Counted from the stretch's first letter, positions 6,996 to 14,039 are shown. The stretch is DNA of 21,235 nt from an uncultured Streptococcus sp. (GCA_900755085.1 CAAEFF010000055.1:1-21235); one strand, 5' to 3'. The notes: generated by a model from the sequence alone, not told the origin. Numbers and translations are program-made.

Positions 6996-7660
6996 TGTTT
7001 ACGTTAGAAGCTTTATATGCGCTACATATTTTTAATGATCATTCAGATGATATTGCCTTTCTCCCTTTGCCTGCCAAAGAAGGTGAAACTAGAAAAGAAG
7101 CTTTATTGAGAATAGTAGAAAAGGGGTTCGAAGACCTATCGAATATGGAGTTGATTGTAGATGGTACACCTACGGAAGAATGCATGCAATATGGTGCTTA
7201 TCTAGATGAATATGCACAAGCTAATTATCATTGCAATGTTAATCAATTGTTTTATTATTCTCCTAATGTAGATGAGTATGACAGGATGGCAATTATTATC
7301 ATTCAAAATGATGAAAATGAGTTTTTAATTGATCGTGTGGGTACAGCTATATTCTTAGCCTCGTTAATATCACTTTATCCAATTCTACAAAATATAGATG
7401 CTAATAAAAAAGATTATCTTCATTCGGAATGGGAAGCAGAAGCTTATTTAAAACTAGTTTTTCATCATCCAAATGATGATGCGCTTCGTATTCAAATTAA
7501 TGATTCGTCATATAATGTTCAAGACAGATTGTATTACAGGAGTGACCAATATTTATATGAATATGATATGGCGAATCAGACTCGCAGATCTATTAGTAGT
7601 GACCAGTTTAAGAAACAATTGATTCAGAAATTAAAAGTGAAGGGAGAATTATGGGAGTAG
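6992..7660 (+). CDS. DUF5081-like putative T7SS chaperone
   Basis: The protein has 222 residues, is acidic and soluble, with alternating strands and helices. It starts MMFTLEALYALHIFNDHSDD and later contains the hydrophobic core strand DRMAIIIIQND and helix TAIFLASLISLYPIL. It has no catalytic motif I can name. The N-terminal pattern (a leucine-rich helix, then aspartates) and placement between WXG proteins and toxin fit the DUF5081 family of ESX/T7SS loci, proposed as EspG-like cytosolic chaperones that keep effector complexes soluble before export. I recall the family from context rather than a decisive motif. The start overlaps the previous stop, with GGAG upstream, and the gene overlaps the next start by 10 nt. 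Confidence 0.5.
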   Translation: MMFTLEALYALHIFNDHSDDIAFLPLPAKEGETRKEALLRIVEKGFEDLSNMELIVDGTPTEECMQYGAYLDEYAQANYHCNVNQLFYYSPNVDEYDRMAIIIIQNDENEFLIDRVGTAIFLASLISLYPILQNIDANKKDYLHSEWEAEAYLKLVFHHPNDDALRIQINDSSYNVQDRLYYRSDQYLYEYDMANQTRRSISSDQFKKQLIQKLKVKGELWE

Positions 7661-8091
7661 ATATTAAGTTAGTCTTGTCTGATCAGGAACAATTAATTTA
7701 TCACTGTATGACAATAGTGGAGTACTCAAGTCAAATTACTGCAAAATTGGGTAATATTAGCTCAACTATCTCATCGTTATCTTCTCAAGGGGCGTTTCAT
7801 GATTTAGTCGCATGCCGCTCAGCAAATAATGGTTTTACAAACTATGTTTTAAAGGCACAAGAATTTGGAACATTAGCAGAAGTGTTGTGGCAACATGCTC
7901 AGAATACCTATGATGGAATGGTTGATGTAGATAAGGTTATGGCTACTTATGTAGCTGGCTTACTGATCGAATCACCAGATACCTCTTCAGAAGATAGGGA
8001 TTATATATATAGCAACCCGAAAGAAGCCGTTCAACAAATTCAAGAAAATATTAAAGAGCAGGAAAAAGAAGGAAGCGAAAAGGGGAATTAG
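7651..8091 (+). CDS. Short helical protein, possible split LXG/targeting module for the toxin
   Basis: The protein has 146 residues. It begins MGVDIKLVLSDQEQLIYHC and continues with helices interrupted by Ser-rich turns (ISSTISSLSSQGAF), then a charged Gln/Glu-rich helix ending in KEQEKEGSEKGN. The M-x-x-D-I start, the Gln-rich first helix and the G-A-F turn are reminiscent of LXG or TIGR04197 (SACOL2603) T7SS proteins, but no full motif is present. Its stop codon directly abuts the toxin ATG (no spacer), and the toxin itself lacks an LXG domain. A plausible reading is that this gene supplies the export-targeting helices as a separate polypeptide. The ribosome-binding site is AAGGGAGAA, within the end of the preceding gene. 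Confidence 0.5.
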   Translation: MGVDIKLVLSDQEQLIYHCMTIVEYSSQITAKLGNISSTISSLSSQGAFHDLVACRSANNGFTNYVLKAQEFGTLAEVLWQHAQNTYDGMVDVDKVMATYVAGLLIESPDTSSEDRDYIYSNPKEAVQQIQENIKEQEKEGSEKGN

Positions 8092-10452
8092 ATGAGCAAG
8101 TATTACTCAAATAAAAGCGACTTTTCTGAAGCTGGTTCGAATTTACAATCTGGTGGTGGAGGATCTACTAGCAGTGCCAACGCTTATAGAAATTATGTCA
8201 GTGGTGGATATCCTAGTGGTGGCTTTAGCAAATCAATGAGTCAACTCATCAACGATATTGAGGAAGTGGCTAATACTGTTACCAGTGAGGGAGTGGCAGA
8301 TCTTTATGTACAAACTGGTGAGGCGGCGTTGAATGTCACTAAAAATAGTGATGAATTTGATAAAGCTACAACCCGGGTCTCTAAGATACTAAAAAGTGCT
8401 CAGAAAATTCATCAAAACATTATGCAGAATATTGATAGTAAGTTTACACTTGGTATTGATAAAGTACTTGAAGGTTTGAACAAAATAAATGGATCAGAAT
8501 CAAAATATAAAACAAAAAATTTAACAAGGACTGAACACAATTATAGACCCGTTAATGGAAATATATGCGCTCCTACCGCGTACTATGATGATAAGAAAGA
8601 AGTTTCCTATTCTTTATCAGAAATCCTTGATGGGAAAGCCTCTCCCATTAAGGCGGCAAAAGACGTCTACAGTAAACGTCTAGAAGCTGTAAAAGAATCT
8701 CTGAAGCATAAGGATAAAATGACAGATGAGCAACTCAAGCAAATTAAAGGAAAGAGTGCAGAGGAAGTTCTTGAATTAATGTATCCGAAAGACATTCCGG
8801 ACTACCAAAAACTAAAAGCAAGTCGCTATTATGAGGAACATAGAGAAACTCTTCAAAAAGTTGATACAGGTATCAAGATATTTGCCTGGATAGGAGCTAT
8901 AGGAGGAGTTGCACTTTCTCCTTTTACTGGTGGAAGCTCTTTGGCTCTTACTTATGCCTCGACGGCCTATCTTACTATAGATAGTGGCTACTCAGCGGTA
9001 ACAGGTCATACAATGATCACAGGAGATCGGCTATCTACTGAAGAGAGAGTATGGGCCGGAATTGATGCGGCATCAGTCGTATTATCTGCAGGAGCTGGCT
9101 CCTATTTAACGAAATTGAGAAAAGCTGGGAAAGCTGGATCCACTTTATTGAAACTTGCCTCACATGCAGACGATGTAAATGATGTATCCAAAGTGGCTTA
9201 TGCAATGGCTACTGGTAAGGATACTAAAGCTGCTATCGGAAATATGGTGATGGGACAAGCGCAAGGTTTCGCTGCAAAGAAAGCTGGAGGCCTCTTAAAC
9301 GGGAAATTTGGTAAGACGAATGCTACTGAAGTACCTGACATACCAACAAATTCTACGAAGCAGCATATTGAAGTCGATAGTTCGGGATTAAATTCTAAGA
9401 AACTTAAAATTGATCCAACAGTTGTTCATCAGAAGAAAAATCCTAAATTAGATCTGAAAATAGAACCAACTGTGAAAGCAGATTTGGCATCGACTCCTAA
9501 ACCTCATGTGGATGTGGAAACATCAAAAATTAAACCAGTTGAAGCAGTGACTGGAGCAGCAACTGCAGTTCCAAAATCAAAGAAACCAGATATTGATGTG
9601 TTGACAAAATCGAAAGATTTATCTACTATAAAGGGTGAAGCTATTGATCATGTAGGAATAGATAAAACAAAGGCTGATTTGGATGTTCCAGAGGTGAAGG
9701 AACCAGTAAAATCATCAAGAACTCAATCAACAACTCGAGAAATCATTGACAAAAAATTACAAGAGTATGGTGTTTCTTGGGATGAGTTTAATCGACTAAG
9801 GAATACACATGTAACCAAAATGACACAGTCTGAATATGACATGATGATTGATATACGTGATGCAATTCCGTATCCAGATGATTCAACAGTCATGCAAAAG
9901 ATTATGCCGATTTCTGCTGAGGGTTGGATGTTTGATAAAGAAAACGTAGCTACTGCTGGTGGCTATGTAGCGAAGCGTTCAGATGTTAAAAATATTACAA
10001 ATATTCATGAAGCCGTTGAAGGATTACGTCTTGACTATGAGGGTTCTCCTTTTGTTGAAACTATGATTGATGCAAATGGCAATAGGGTTGCAGTACGTGA
10101 TCAGAATGGTAATTTGAAGCTAAAAACAGATGCATACCTTCGTTTAGAGTACACGACTGATGAGACGGGCTATATTAAAATCCCATATGGAGATATGGAT
10201 GGGAATTTAATAGATGCAAAAGGTAATATTTTGATGAATAGCTCTACAGGTGAGCCTAATAAAGTAGTAGACCCTGCTAGTGGAAATGGCTTCATAAAAT
10301 CAGATTCAGACGAGTTTTTGGTTCCAGAATATATTCATTCAGATCGAAGTAGACTAAAGGAAGGTTCTAAATTGTATCTAAATGTCGGAGGAGAAGAAGT
10401 CTTGGTTGGTAGGGTCAATAAAGATGGTATAATGGAATACGTGGAGGGATAA
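8092..10452 (+). CDS. T7SS-associated polymorphic toxin with pre-toxin domain and unassigned C-terminal toxin domain
   Basis: The protein has 786 residues. The N-terminus is unusual: a Gly/Ser-rich segment (16-47) and then ~80 residues of helix, with no LXG domain. Residues ~255-345 form a hydrophobic region with LSPFTGGSSLALTY and RLSTEERVWAGIDA. This is the pre-toxin (PT-TG-type) signature found just ahead of toxin domains in T7SSb effectors. Residues ~410-545 are a low-complexity linker of repeated Lys-Pro-Asp-Val units (KLKIDPTVV, LDLKIEPTVK, HVDVETSKIK). The C-terminal ~240 residues (545-786) form the likely effector domain, with landmarks DAIPYPDDSTVMQKIMP, TAGGYVAKRSD, GLRLDY, YLRLEY, IKIPYG and SGNGF. 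I cannot assign these to a named toxin fold; a catalytic role (for instance ADP-ribosyl-transfer-like or nuclease) is not demonstrated. The ribosome-binding site is AGGGGAA, at the end of the preceding gene. An immunity candidate follows 1 nt later. Confidence 0.75.
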   Translation: MSKYYSNKSDFSEAGSNLQSGGGGSTSSANAYRNYVSGGYPSGGFSKSMSQLINDIEEVANTVTSEGVADLYVQTGEAALNVTKNSDEFDKATTRVSKILKSAQKIHQNIMQNIDSKFTLGIDKVLEGLNKINGSESKYKTKNLTRTEHNYRPVNGNICAPTAYYDDKKEVSYSLSEILDGKASPIKAAKDVYSKRLEAVKESLKHKDKMTDEQLKQIKGKSAEEVLELMYPKDIPDYQKLKASRYYEEHRETLQKVDTGIKIFAWIGAIGGVALSPFTGGSSLALTYASTAYLTIDSGYSAVTGHTMITGDRLSTEERVWAGIDAASVVLSAGAGSYLTKLRKAGKAGSTLLKLASHADDVNDVSKVAYAMATGKDTKAAIGNMVMGQAQGFAAKKAGGLLNGKFGKTNATEVPDIPTNSTKQHIEVDSSGLNSKKLKIDPTVVHQKKNPKLDLKIEPTVKADLASTPKPHVDVETSKIKPVEAVTGAATAVPKSKKPDIDVLTKSKDLSTIKGEAIDHVGIDKTKADLDVPEVKEPVKSSRTQSTTREIIDKKLQEYGVSWDEFNRLRNTHVTKMTQSEYDMMIDIRDAIPYPDDSTVMQKIMPISAEGWMFDKENVATAGGYVAKRSDVKNITNIHEAVEGLRLDYEGSPFVETMIDANGNRVAVRDQNGNLKLKTDAYLRLEYTTDETGYIKIPYGDMDGNLIDAKGNILMNSSTGEPNKVVDPASGNGFIKSDSDEFLVPEYIHSDRSRLKEGSKLYLNVGGEEVLVGRVNKDGIMEYVEG

Positions 10453-10453
10453 A

Positions 10454-10921
10454 ATGGATAAAGAATATCTAGTTTACCAAAACAAAGTATACTCGAATTT
10501 TGTGAATTATATAAATGACTATATCCTTCTTTCAAAAGATCCAGCGATGTTGGAAGAAGGCTACGTTCCCTATAATTTCTATGTATGTGATGCCGGAGAA
10601 GGCGTATACGGGAAGCTTGTGCCTTACAGTGAGGTTAGTCAGAGGTATTCGGTTTATGATCGTGTTTTATATAAAGAACATGAATTTACAATTGCTGGTC
10701 ACAAGCATGGGGATGATGATTTTACAGCACCCGATTCCTATGTGCGACTCCTGGTTTTTGATAAGGAATTTCTAATTGAAAACAATTTAGCTGATGATGC
10801 AGAATTATTGGATGAGAAATATGGCCAGACCATGTATGCATCAGGAAAAATCCCTGTCAGCGAAGTAACGATTCTACGTCGTAGAAAGGATTTGCCAGTA
10901 GACCGAAGGAGAAAAATATGA
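10454..10921 (+). CDS. Likely cognate immunity protein of the toxin
   Basis: The protein has 155 residues, is soluble, with no signal or membrane segment. It is aromatic- and acid-rich in the first two thirds (many Tyr, Asp, Glu: YLVYQNKVYSNFVNYIND, GYVPYNFYVCDAGEGVYG) and ends in a basic tail RRRKDLPVDRRRKI. I recognise no family. The call rests on position: it starts one base after the toxin stop codon, with the ribosome-binding site GGAGGG in the toxin's last codons, the standard arrangement for polymorphic toxin/immunity pairs. The cytosolic nature would fit a toxin acting in the cytoplasm. The overlap ATGA with the next gene indicates coupled translation. Confidence 0.65.
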   Translation: MDKEYLVYQNKVYSNFVNYINDYILLSKDPAMLEEGYVPYNFYVCDAGEGVYGKLVPYSEVSQRYSVYDRVLYKEHEFTIAGHKHGDDDFTAPDSYVRLLVFDKEFLIENNLADDAELLDEKYGQTMYASGKIPVSEVTILRRRKDLPVDRRRKI

Positions 10922-11802
10922 AATCAGTTAATTTTACAATAAAAAGTAACCAATCACTACGAATTGGGGAGGTTCTTCAAGCAGAACCATTTGAATGTTA
11001 CAGTGTTTCAGCTAAGGATGCAGGATTAAAACCATCTGCAGACTCTCTTATTTCGGATTTCCATTCTGTTCAGTTTGGGGTCAAAGAGAAGTCTAGTTTA
11101 GGGTTCCGTCTATCTTTTGATGGTCAAGCCTATCAGGTATCTGTTCCAGATTTGGCGACAGCTTCTGACTGGACTGGGGCCTTGATGTTCTTGAAAACCT
11201 TACTGGTTCTCTTAGATGTAAGTGTGTGTGAACATGATGGCGTAGACTATGATAAAGATTCCATTCTTGATTTTCATTTCACGGACATTTTCTTATCAGC
11301 TCTTTCAGAATTGACTAAGGAAGTAAAAGTTCATCCTATCGTGGAAATTATGGGAGTGAAACGTCCTATTTACATCAATGAACTCTACCTAGGGCAGATT
11401 GTCCATGTGCCGGATGATCAACTCTTAAATAGTTATGACCAGCGCTTGCGCTTTACCCAACAGCTGAATGCTTATTACTCTGAGCAACAAGTTTTTAAAG
11501 TAGAGCAGGATGGTGAAGATATCATCATTCCTGTCAACTATCTTAATAGTGAAGGACGAACAATCTTACCATCTCATTCAGAGCTAGAACCTCAATATTT
11601 GCAACAGTATCGAGGAAGCAAGTTTGCAGTAGCACGATTATTCATCATGACAGCTGATGGTAAAAAACTTGCTGAAGTTCCTTATCGACAATTCTTAGAG
11701 TCGTTGACGGAAGGAATTTATATGCTGGATGCTAAATATGTTCTCGTAGACCCGATTTCGCCTGAAAGATTGCAACAAATCATCGATAATTTACCAAAAT
11801 AG
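10918..11802 (+). CDS. DUF4299-like protein closing the effector operon
   Basis: The protein has 294 residues, is soluble, and starts MKSVNFTIKSNQSL. The length, the N-terminal strand F-x-I-K-x-x-x-x-L and the streptococcal T7SS setting resemble the DUF4299 family, whose function I do not know. Features seen are LGFRLSFDGQAYQVSVPD, a Leu-rich helix (LMFLKTLLVLLDVSV) and a C-terminal half with AVARLFIMTADGKKLAEV. It overlaps the preceding gene by 4 nt (ATGA) and has its own ribosome-binding site GAAGGAG. It may be a second immunity or accessory factor, or an orphan left from another effector cassette. Codon composition is slightly more GC-rich than the neighbouring toxin in the middle of the gene. 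No membrane segment is evident. Confidence 0.5.
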   Translation: MKSVNFTIKSNQSLRIGEVLQAEPFECYSVSAKDAGLKPSADSLISDFHSVQFGVKEKSSLGFRLSFDGQAYQVSVPDLATASDWTGALMFLKTLLVLLDVSVCEHDGVDYDKDSILDFHFTDIFLSALSELTKEVKVHPIVEIMGVKRPIYINELYLGQIVHVPDDQLLNSYDQRLRFTQQLNAYYSEQQVFKVEQDGEDIIIPVNYLNSEGRTILPSHSELEPQYLQQYRGSKFAVARLFIMTADGKKLAEVPYRQFLESLTEGIYMLDAKYVLVDPISPERLQQIIDNLPK

Positions 11803-11854
11803 CTAAAGTTAGGGATTTTATTTTCTGTAAAAAATTTAAAGGATTACAAAATAT

Positions 11855-11888
11855 GGCTCTTTATCAACTGTAGTGAGTTGATAAAAAA
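11855..11888 (+). mobile_element. Left terminal repeat of an older ISL3 copy, split from the rest by a newer insertion
   Basis: GGCTCTTTATCAACTGTAG and the following bases match the intact left end at 11889-11921 almost base for base. Its last eight bases (ATAAAAAA) form the left target duplication. Joined to 13310 onward, it rebuilds the outer end of a second, older ISL3 element. Confidence 0.8.
11881..11888. repeat. 8-bp target-site duplication, left copy
   Basis: ATAAAAAA directly abuts the left IS end; the identical copy is at 13302-13309. Confidence 0.9.
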
Positions 11889-11922
11889 GGCTCTTTGTCA
11901 ACTGTAGTGGGTTGATGAAAAG

Positions 11923-13179
11923 TTACAACCTGGAGAGAACCAAATTGGTTCTCTCCTTTTTGATGTTCAAAGCGATGAGAATTCTCGTTTTAAAGTTTTC
12001 AAAGTTCCGGAAGCAAAAAGCATTCCGCTTGATGACTTTGATGAGGTTATTTGTTGCTTCAAGTTTTGCGTTTGAGTAGGGAAGTTCCAGTGCATTAATG
12101 ATCTTATCCTGATCTCTCAAAAAGCTCCTAAAAATGGTCTGGAAGATAGGATTCACAGCAGAAATGGACTCTGTGATCAATTCAAAGAAATAGTCAGCGT
12201 GCTTCTCTTGAAAATGAAACAGTAAGAGTTGATAGAGTTCATAGTGATCTCTAAGATCTTGAGAGTAAGAGAGAAGTTTTTCGAGAATCTCTTTATTGGT
12301 CAAATGCGCCCGAAATGTCGGACGATAAAAACGTTTCCTGCTAAGTGTATAGCTATCTTGTTGAATGAGTTTCCAGTAACGTTTTAGTGCTTTATATTCG
12401 TGTGATTTCCGATCAAACTGATTCATAATTTGGATGCGTACGCGGTTCATAGCTCGACTGAGATGCTGGACAATGTGAAAGCGGTCTAGAACGATTTTAG
12501 CGTTAGGAAATAGTTTTCTGGCAATATCGTAGTAGGGACTAAACATGTCCATGGTAATGACTTTCACGCGACTTCTTGTCTCTCTAGAATAACGAAGGAA
12601 ATGATTACGAATAGTTGCTTGAGTCCGTCCATCTAGGATAGCTACGATCTTTCTTGTATCGTAGTCCTGCGCAATAAAGCTCATCTTTCCTTTCTTGAAG
12701 CTGTACTCATCCCAGCTCATGTGTTCTGGAAGGTAGTTAAGGTCAGTCTTAAATTTAAATTTATGTAACTGACGAATGACTGTCGAAGTAGAGACAGATA
12801 AACTTTCAGCGATAGCTGTCATAGGGAGTTTCTCAATCAATTTTTGAGTGATTTTCTGTTTGACGACGGTTGCGATCTGGTGATTCTTCTTGACTAAGGA
12901 AGTCTCTGAAACAGCGGTTTTTCCACAGTCTTTACAGCGGAAACGACGTTTTCTCAATCGAATAAGAGTCTTGAAGCCTGCACATTCGAGGTAGGGGATT
13001 TTAGATTCTTTTTGGAAGTCATATTTAGCCATTTGTCCCTGACAGTTGTGACATTTAGGGGCAGGATAATCGAGCTTAGCGATGACTTCTTTATGCGTAC
13101 CAGCATCAAGATAATCTAAGATAATAATATTTTTGTCTTTAATTCCAAGTATGTTTGTGATAAAATTTAATTGTTCCAT
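11923..13179 (-). CDS. ISL3-family transposase
   Basis: The protein has 418 residues, the usual length. It has an N-terminal zinc ribbon with CHNC (43-46) and CKDC (82-85), then a helix-turn-helix with TAIAESLSVSTSTVIRQL (~121-138). The DDE catalytic core has SWDEYSF (Asp157), ITMDMFSPYY (Asp211), LDRFHIV (Asp232) and the C-terminal glutamate in NAKLEATNN (Glu374), followed by the typical KVIKRNAFCFRNFENFKTR helix. All catalytic residues are present, so the enzyme should be active in cut-and-paste style transposition of its element. The start is ATG 13179. The last codons (ERTNLVLSR) overlap the hairpin at 11932-11956. The gene points toward the T7SS operon, convergent with it. Confidence 0.95.
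   Translation of the reverse strand: MEQLNFITNILGIKDKNIIILDYLDAGTHKEVIAKLDYPAPKCHNCQGQMAKYDFQKESKIPYLECAGFKTLIRLRKRRFRCKDCGKTAVSETSLVKKNHQIATVVKQKITQKLIEKLPMTAIAESLSVSTSTVIRQLHKFKFKTDLNYLPEHMSWDEYSFKKGKMSFIAQDYDTRKIVAILDGRTQATIRNHFLRYSRETRSRVKVITMDMFSPYYDIARKLFPNAKIVLDRFHIVQHLSRAMNRVRIQIMNQFDRKSHEYKALKRYWKLIQQDSYTLSRKRFYRPTFRAHLTNKEILEKLLSYSQDLRDHYELYQLLLFHFQEKHADYFFELITESISAVNPIFQTIFRSFLRDQDKIINALELPYSNAKLEATNNLIKVIKRNAFCFRNFENFKTRILIALNIKKERTNLVLSRL
11932..11961 (+). terminator. Terminator hairpin inside the IS left end
   Basis: A 10-bp perfect stem GGAGAGAACC / GGTTCTCTCC (11932-11941, 11947-11956) with loop AAATT is followed by TTTTTG on the plus strand. It lies ~130 nt after the DUF4299-like gene and would end the effector operon transcript just inside the IS, blocking antisense reading into the transposase. 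It is also the last coding stretch of the transposase. Confidence 0.75.
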
Positions 13180-13214
13180 AAGATTCTTTCTAATGAGGGT
13201 TTGGTCACTTTTTC

Positions 13215-13239
13215 ATTATAGGTCTTATGGTTTTTTTTT
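13215..13239 (-). promoter_or_regulatory. Possible transposase promoter
   Basis: On the minus strand TATAAT (13220-13215) lies ~36 nt before the transposase ATG. The best upstream hexamer is TTGTAG, 19 nt away across an A tract, a longer spacing than ideal, so only the -10 is convincing. Confidence 0.4.
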
Positions 13240-13301
13240 CTACAACAAAATAGACTCCATAATTCCTATAGTGTTTTTACCCACTACAGAATTATAGAGC
13301 C

Positions 13302-13309
13302 ATAAAAAA
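13302..13309. repeat. 8-bp target-site duplication, right copy
   Basis: ATAAAAAA directly abuts the right IS end, identical to 11881-11888. Confidence 0.9.
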
Positions 13310-13440
13310 TTACAACCTGGAGAGAACCGAATTGGTTCTCTCCTTTTTTAATTTCAAGGAGATACGTAGAATAGTCTTTTAGTTTGTTAAAGTTTCGAAA
13401 CTTTTAATATCTTTAATATTTTTGATCAGTTGATGAGTGT
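13310..13440 (-). mobile_element. Older ISL3 relic interrupted by the intact element
   Basis: This continues the end fragment at 11855-11888 once the newer IS and one target copy are removed. It keeps TTACAACCTGGAGAGAACC and the terminator hairpin, and on the minus strand a decayed transposase tail: HQLIKNIKDIKSFETLTN, a stop, then KTILRISLKLKKERTNSVLS. The intact enzyme has NNLIKVIKRN, NFENFKTRILIALNIKKERT and NLVLSRL there. Stops and drift show it is dead. It is the partner of the relic at 119-290. Confidence 0.75.
13319..13350 (+). terminator. Terminator hairpin in older ISL3 relic
   Basis: A 10-bp stem GGAGAGAACC / GGTTCTCTCC (13319-13328, 13334-13343), loop GAATT, is followed by seven T. 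It has the same design as 11932 and is better conserved than the surrounding dead transposase codons. Confidence 0.7.
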
Positions 13441-13504
13441 TCTCAATACCACAAACGAAAATAACTGCCTCACTGACAGTTGCTTTCCTAAGGAGTTTAA
13501 GACC

Positions 13505-13606
13505 TTATTTCAATCTCTTATATTTTGTGGCTCTTCCGATACCTTCTCGCTGGATCTCGCCTCTAGCTACCAGTTTTCTTATTCTTTCAGATGCGATAAT
13601 GTCAAG
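13505..13606 (-). pseudogene. C-terminal winged-helix relic, second copy
   Basis: On the minus strand the open fragment reads IIASERIRKLVARGEIQR, then EGIGRATKYKRLK and stop. It is a clean winged-helix wing of the sort ending Fic-family and similar regulators, with the pattern LV-x-x-G-x-I-x-x-x-G-x-G-R-x-T-x-Y. The upstream part is missing: at about 13607 the sequence changes to an unrelated plus-strand fragment. The same fragment in worse condition lies at 341-421, next to the first ISL3 relic. The family name is tentative. Confidence 0.45.
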
Positions 13607-13607
13607 T

Positions 13608-13814
13608 ATGTATCCAAAAGCAGAAGAAATATTTTCTGAAAAAGAATCCATGATTGGTATTTTGGGTAAAAAACCTGAATTAGAAGAATATTTACCAATT
13701 CTTAAACTTTTTGATAGAGAAGGAGAGAATCTATTTTCGGATGTGACAATTCCTGCACAGTATCCTGTAGATGGTAAGGAATATATAGTGAATAGTCAGG
13801 AAGAATTTTTATAG
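13608..13814 (+). pseudogene. C-terminal gene remnant of unknown family
   Basis: An open plus-strand stretch of ~68 codons starts MYPKAEEIFSEKESMIGI, continues with LEEYLPILKLFDREGENLF and ends NSQEEFL and a stop. It is protein-like (charged, balanced, no low complexity), but there is no ribosome-binding site before any start. The reading frame upstream of 13600 is antisense to the winged-helix relic, so this is probably the tail of a lost gene. The frame can be extended back to 13437 only through that unrelated sequence. I cannot identify the parent; an immunity or effector gene from an earlier cassette is possible. Confidence 0.45.
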
Positions 13815-13875
13815 TTATTATAAAAGGTGAGAAGAACGAATGAATACTAAAAAATATTAACCCAGACATGAAGAG

Positions 13876-13905
13876 AAATCACCGTCATATCGGTGATTTT
13901 TTCGT
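13876..13905 (+). terminator. Terminator upstream of polC
   Basis: A 9-bp stem AAATCACCG / CGGTGATTT (13876-13884, 13891-13899), loop TCATAT, is followed by a T-rich stretch. It isolates polC from the relics to its left. Confidence 0.8.
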
Positions 13906-13938
13906 CTTCACTTCTCCCTCGAATTAATCCTTAAATTG

Positions 13939-13947
13939 TGATAAAAT
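13939..13947 (+). promoter_or_regulatory. Extended -10 promoter for polC
   Basis: TGATAAAAT has the TG-n-TAAAAT form of an extended -10 element. No good -35 is visible 17 nt upstream, which is common for this class. The polC start lies ~90 nt downstream. Confidence 0.45.
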
Positions 13948-14039
13948 AAGGGTTACGAATGTTTTGGAATGGTCTATTTTCCAGCTAGAAAGTAGGCCGC
14001 TCAAAAATGAGCAAAAGAATCAAGATCAAGGGAGAAACA

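Larger units (their letters stand above)
11889..13301 (-). mobile_element. Complete ISL3-family insertion sequence, 1413 bp
   Basis: The left end begins GGCTCTTTGTCAACTGTAG (11889) and the right end, read inward on the minus strand from 13301, begins GGCTCTATAATTCTGTAG. Both then read TGGGT, so the terminal inverted repeats are imperfect but clear. Flanking 8-bp direct repeats ATAAAAAA lie at 11881-11888 and 13302-13309, the 8-bp target duplication expected of ISL3. One full-length transposase gene fills the element on the minus strand. The perfect duplication and intact gene indicate a recent insertion. It landed inside an older ISL3 end. Confidence 0.93.

Noticed and set aside
8092..8500. 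LXG domain at the toxin N-terminus
   Set aside because: I looked for the L-x-G motif and the long helical hairpin typical of LXG; instead there is a Gly/Ser-rich leader and a short helical stretch.
13430..13639. Plus-strand ORFs through 13430-13600
   Set aside because: They are antisense to the winged-helix relic, which shows family-like residues and a duplicate at 341-421; only the part after ~13605 looks coding on the plus strand.
14007..14039. Longer PolC starting at ATG 14007
   Set aside because: There is no ribosome-binding site before 14007, whereas AAGGGAG precedes ATG 14040, which also gives the usual protein start and length.
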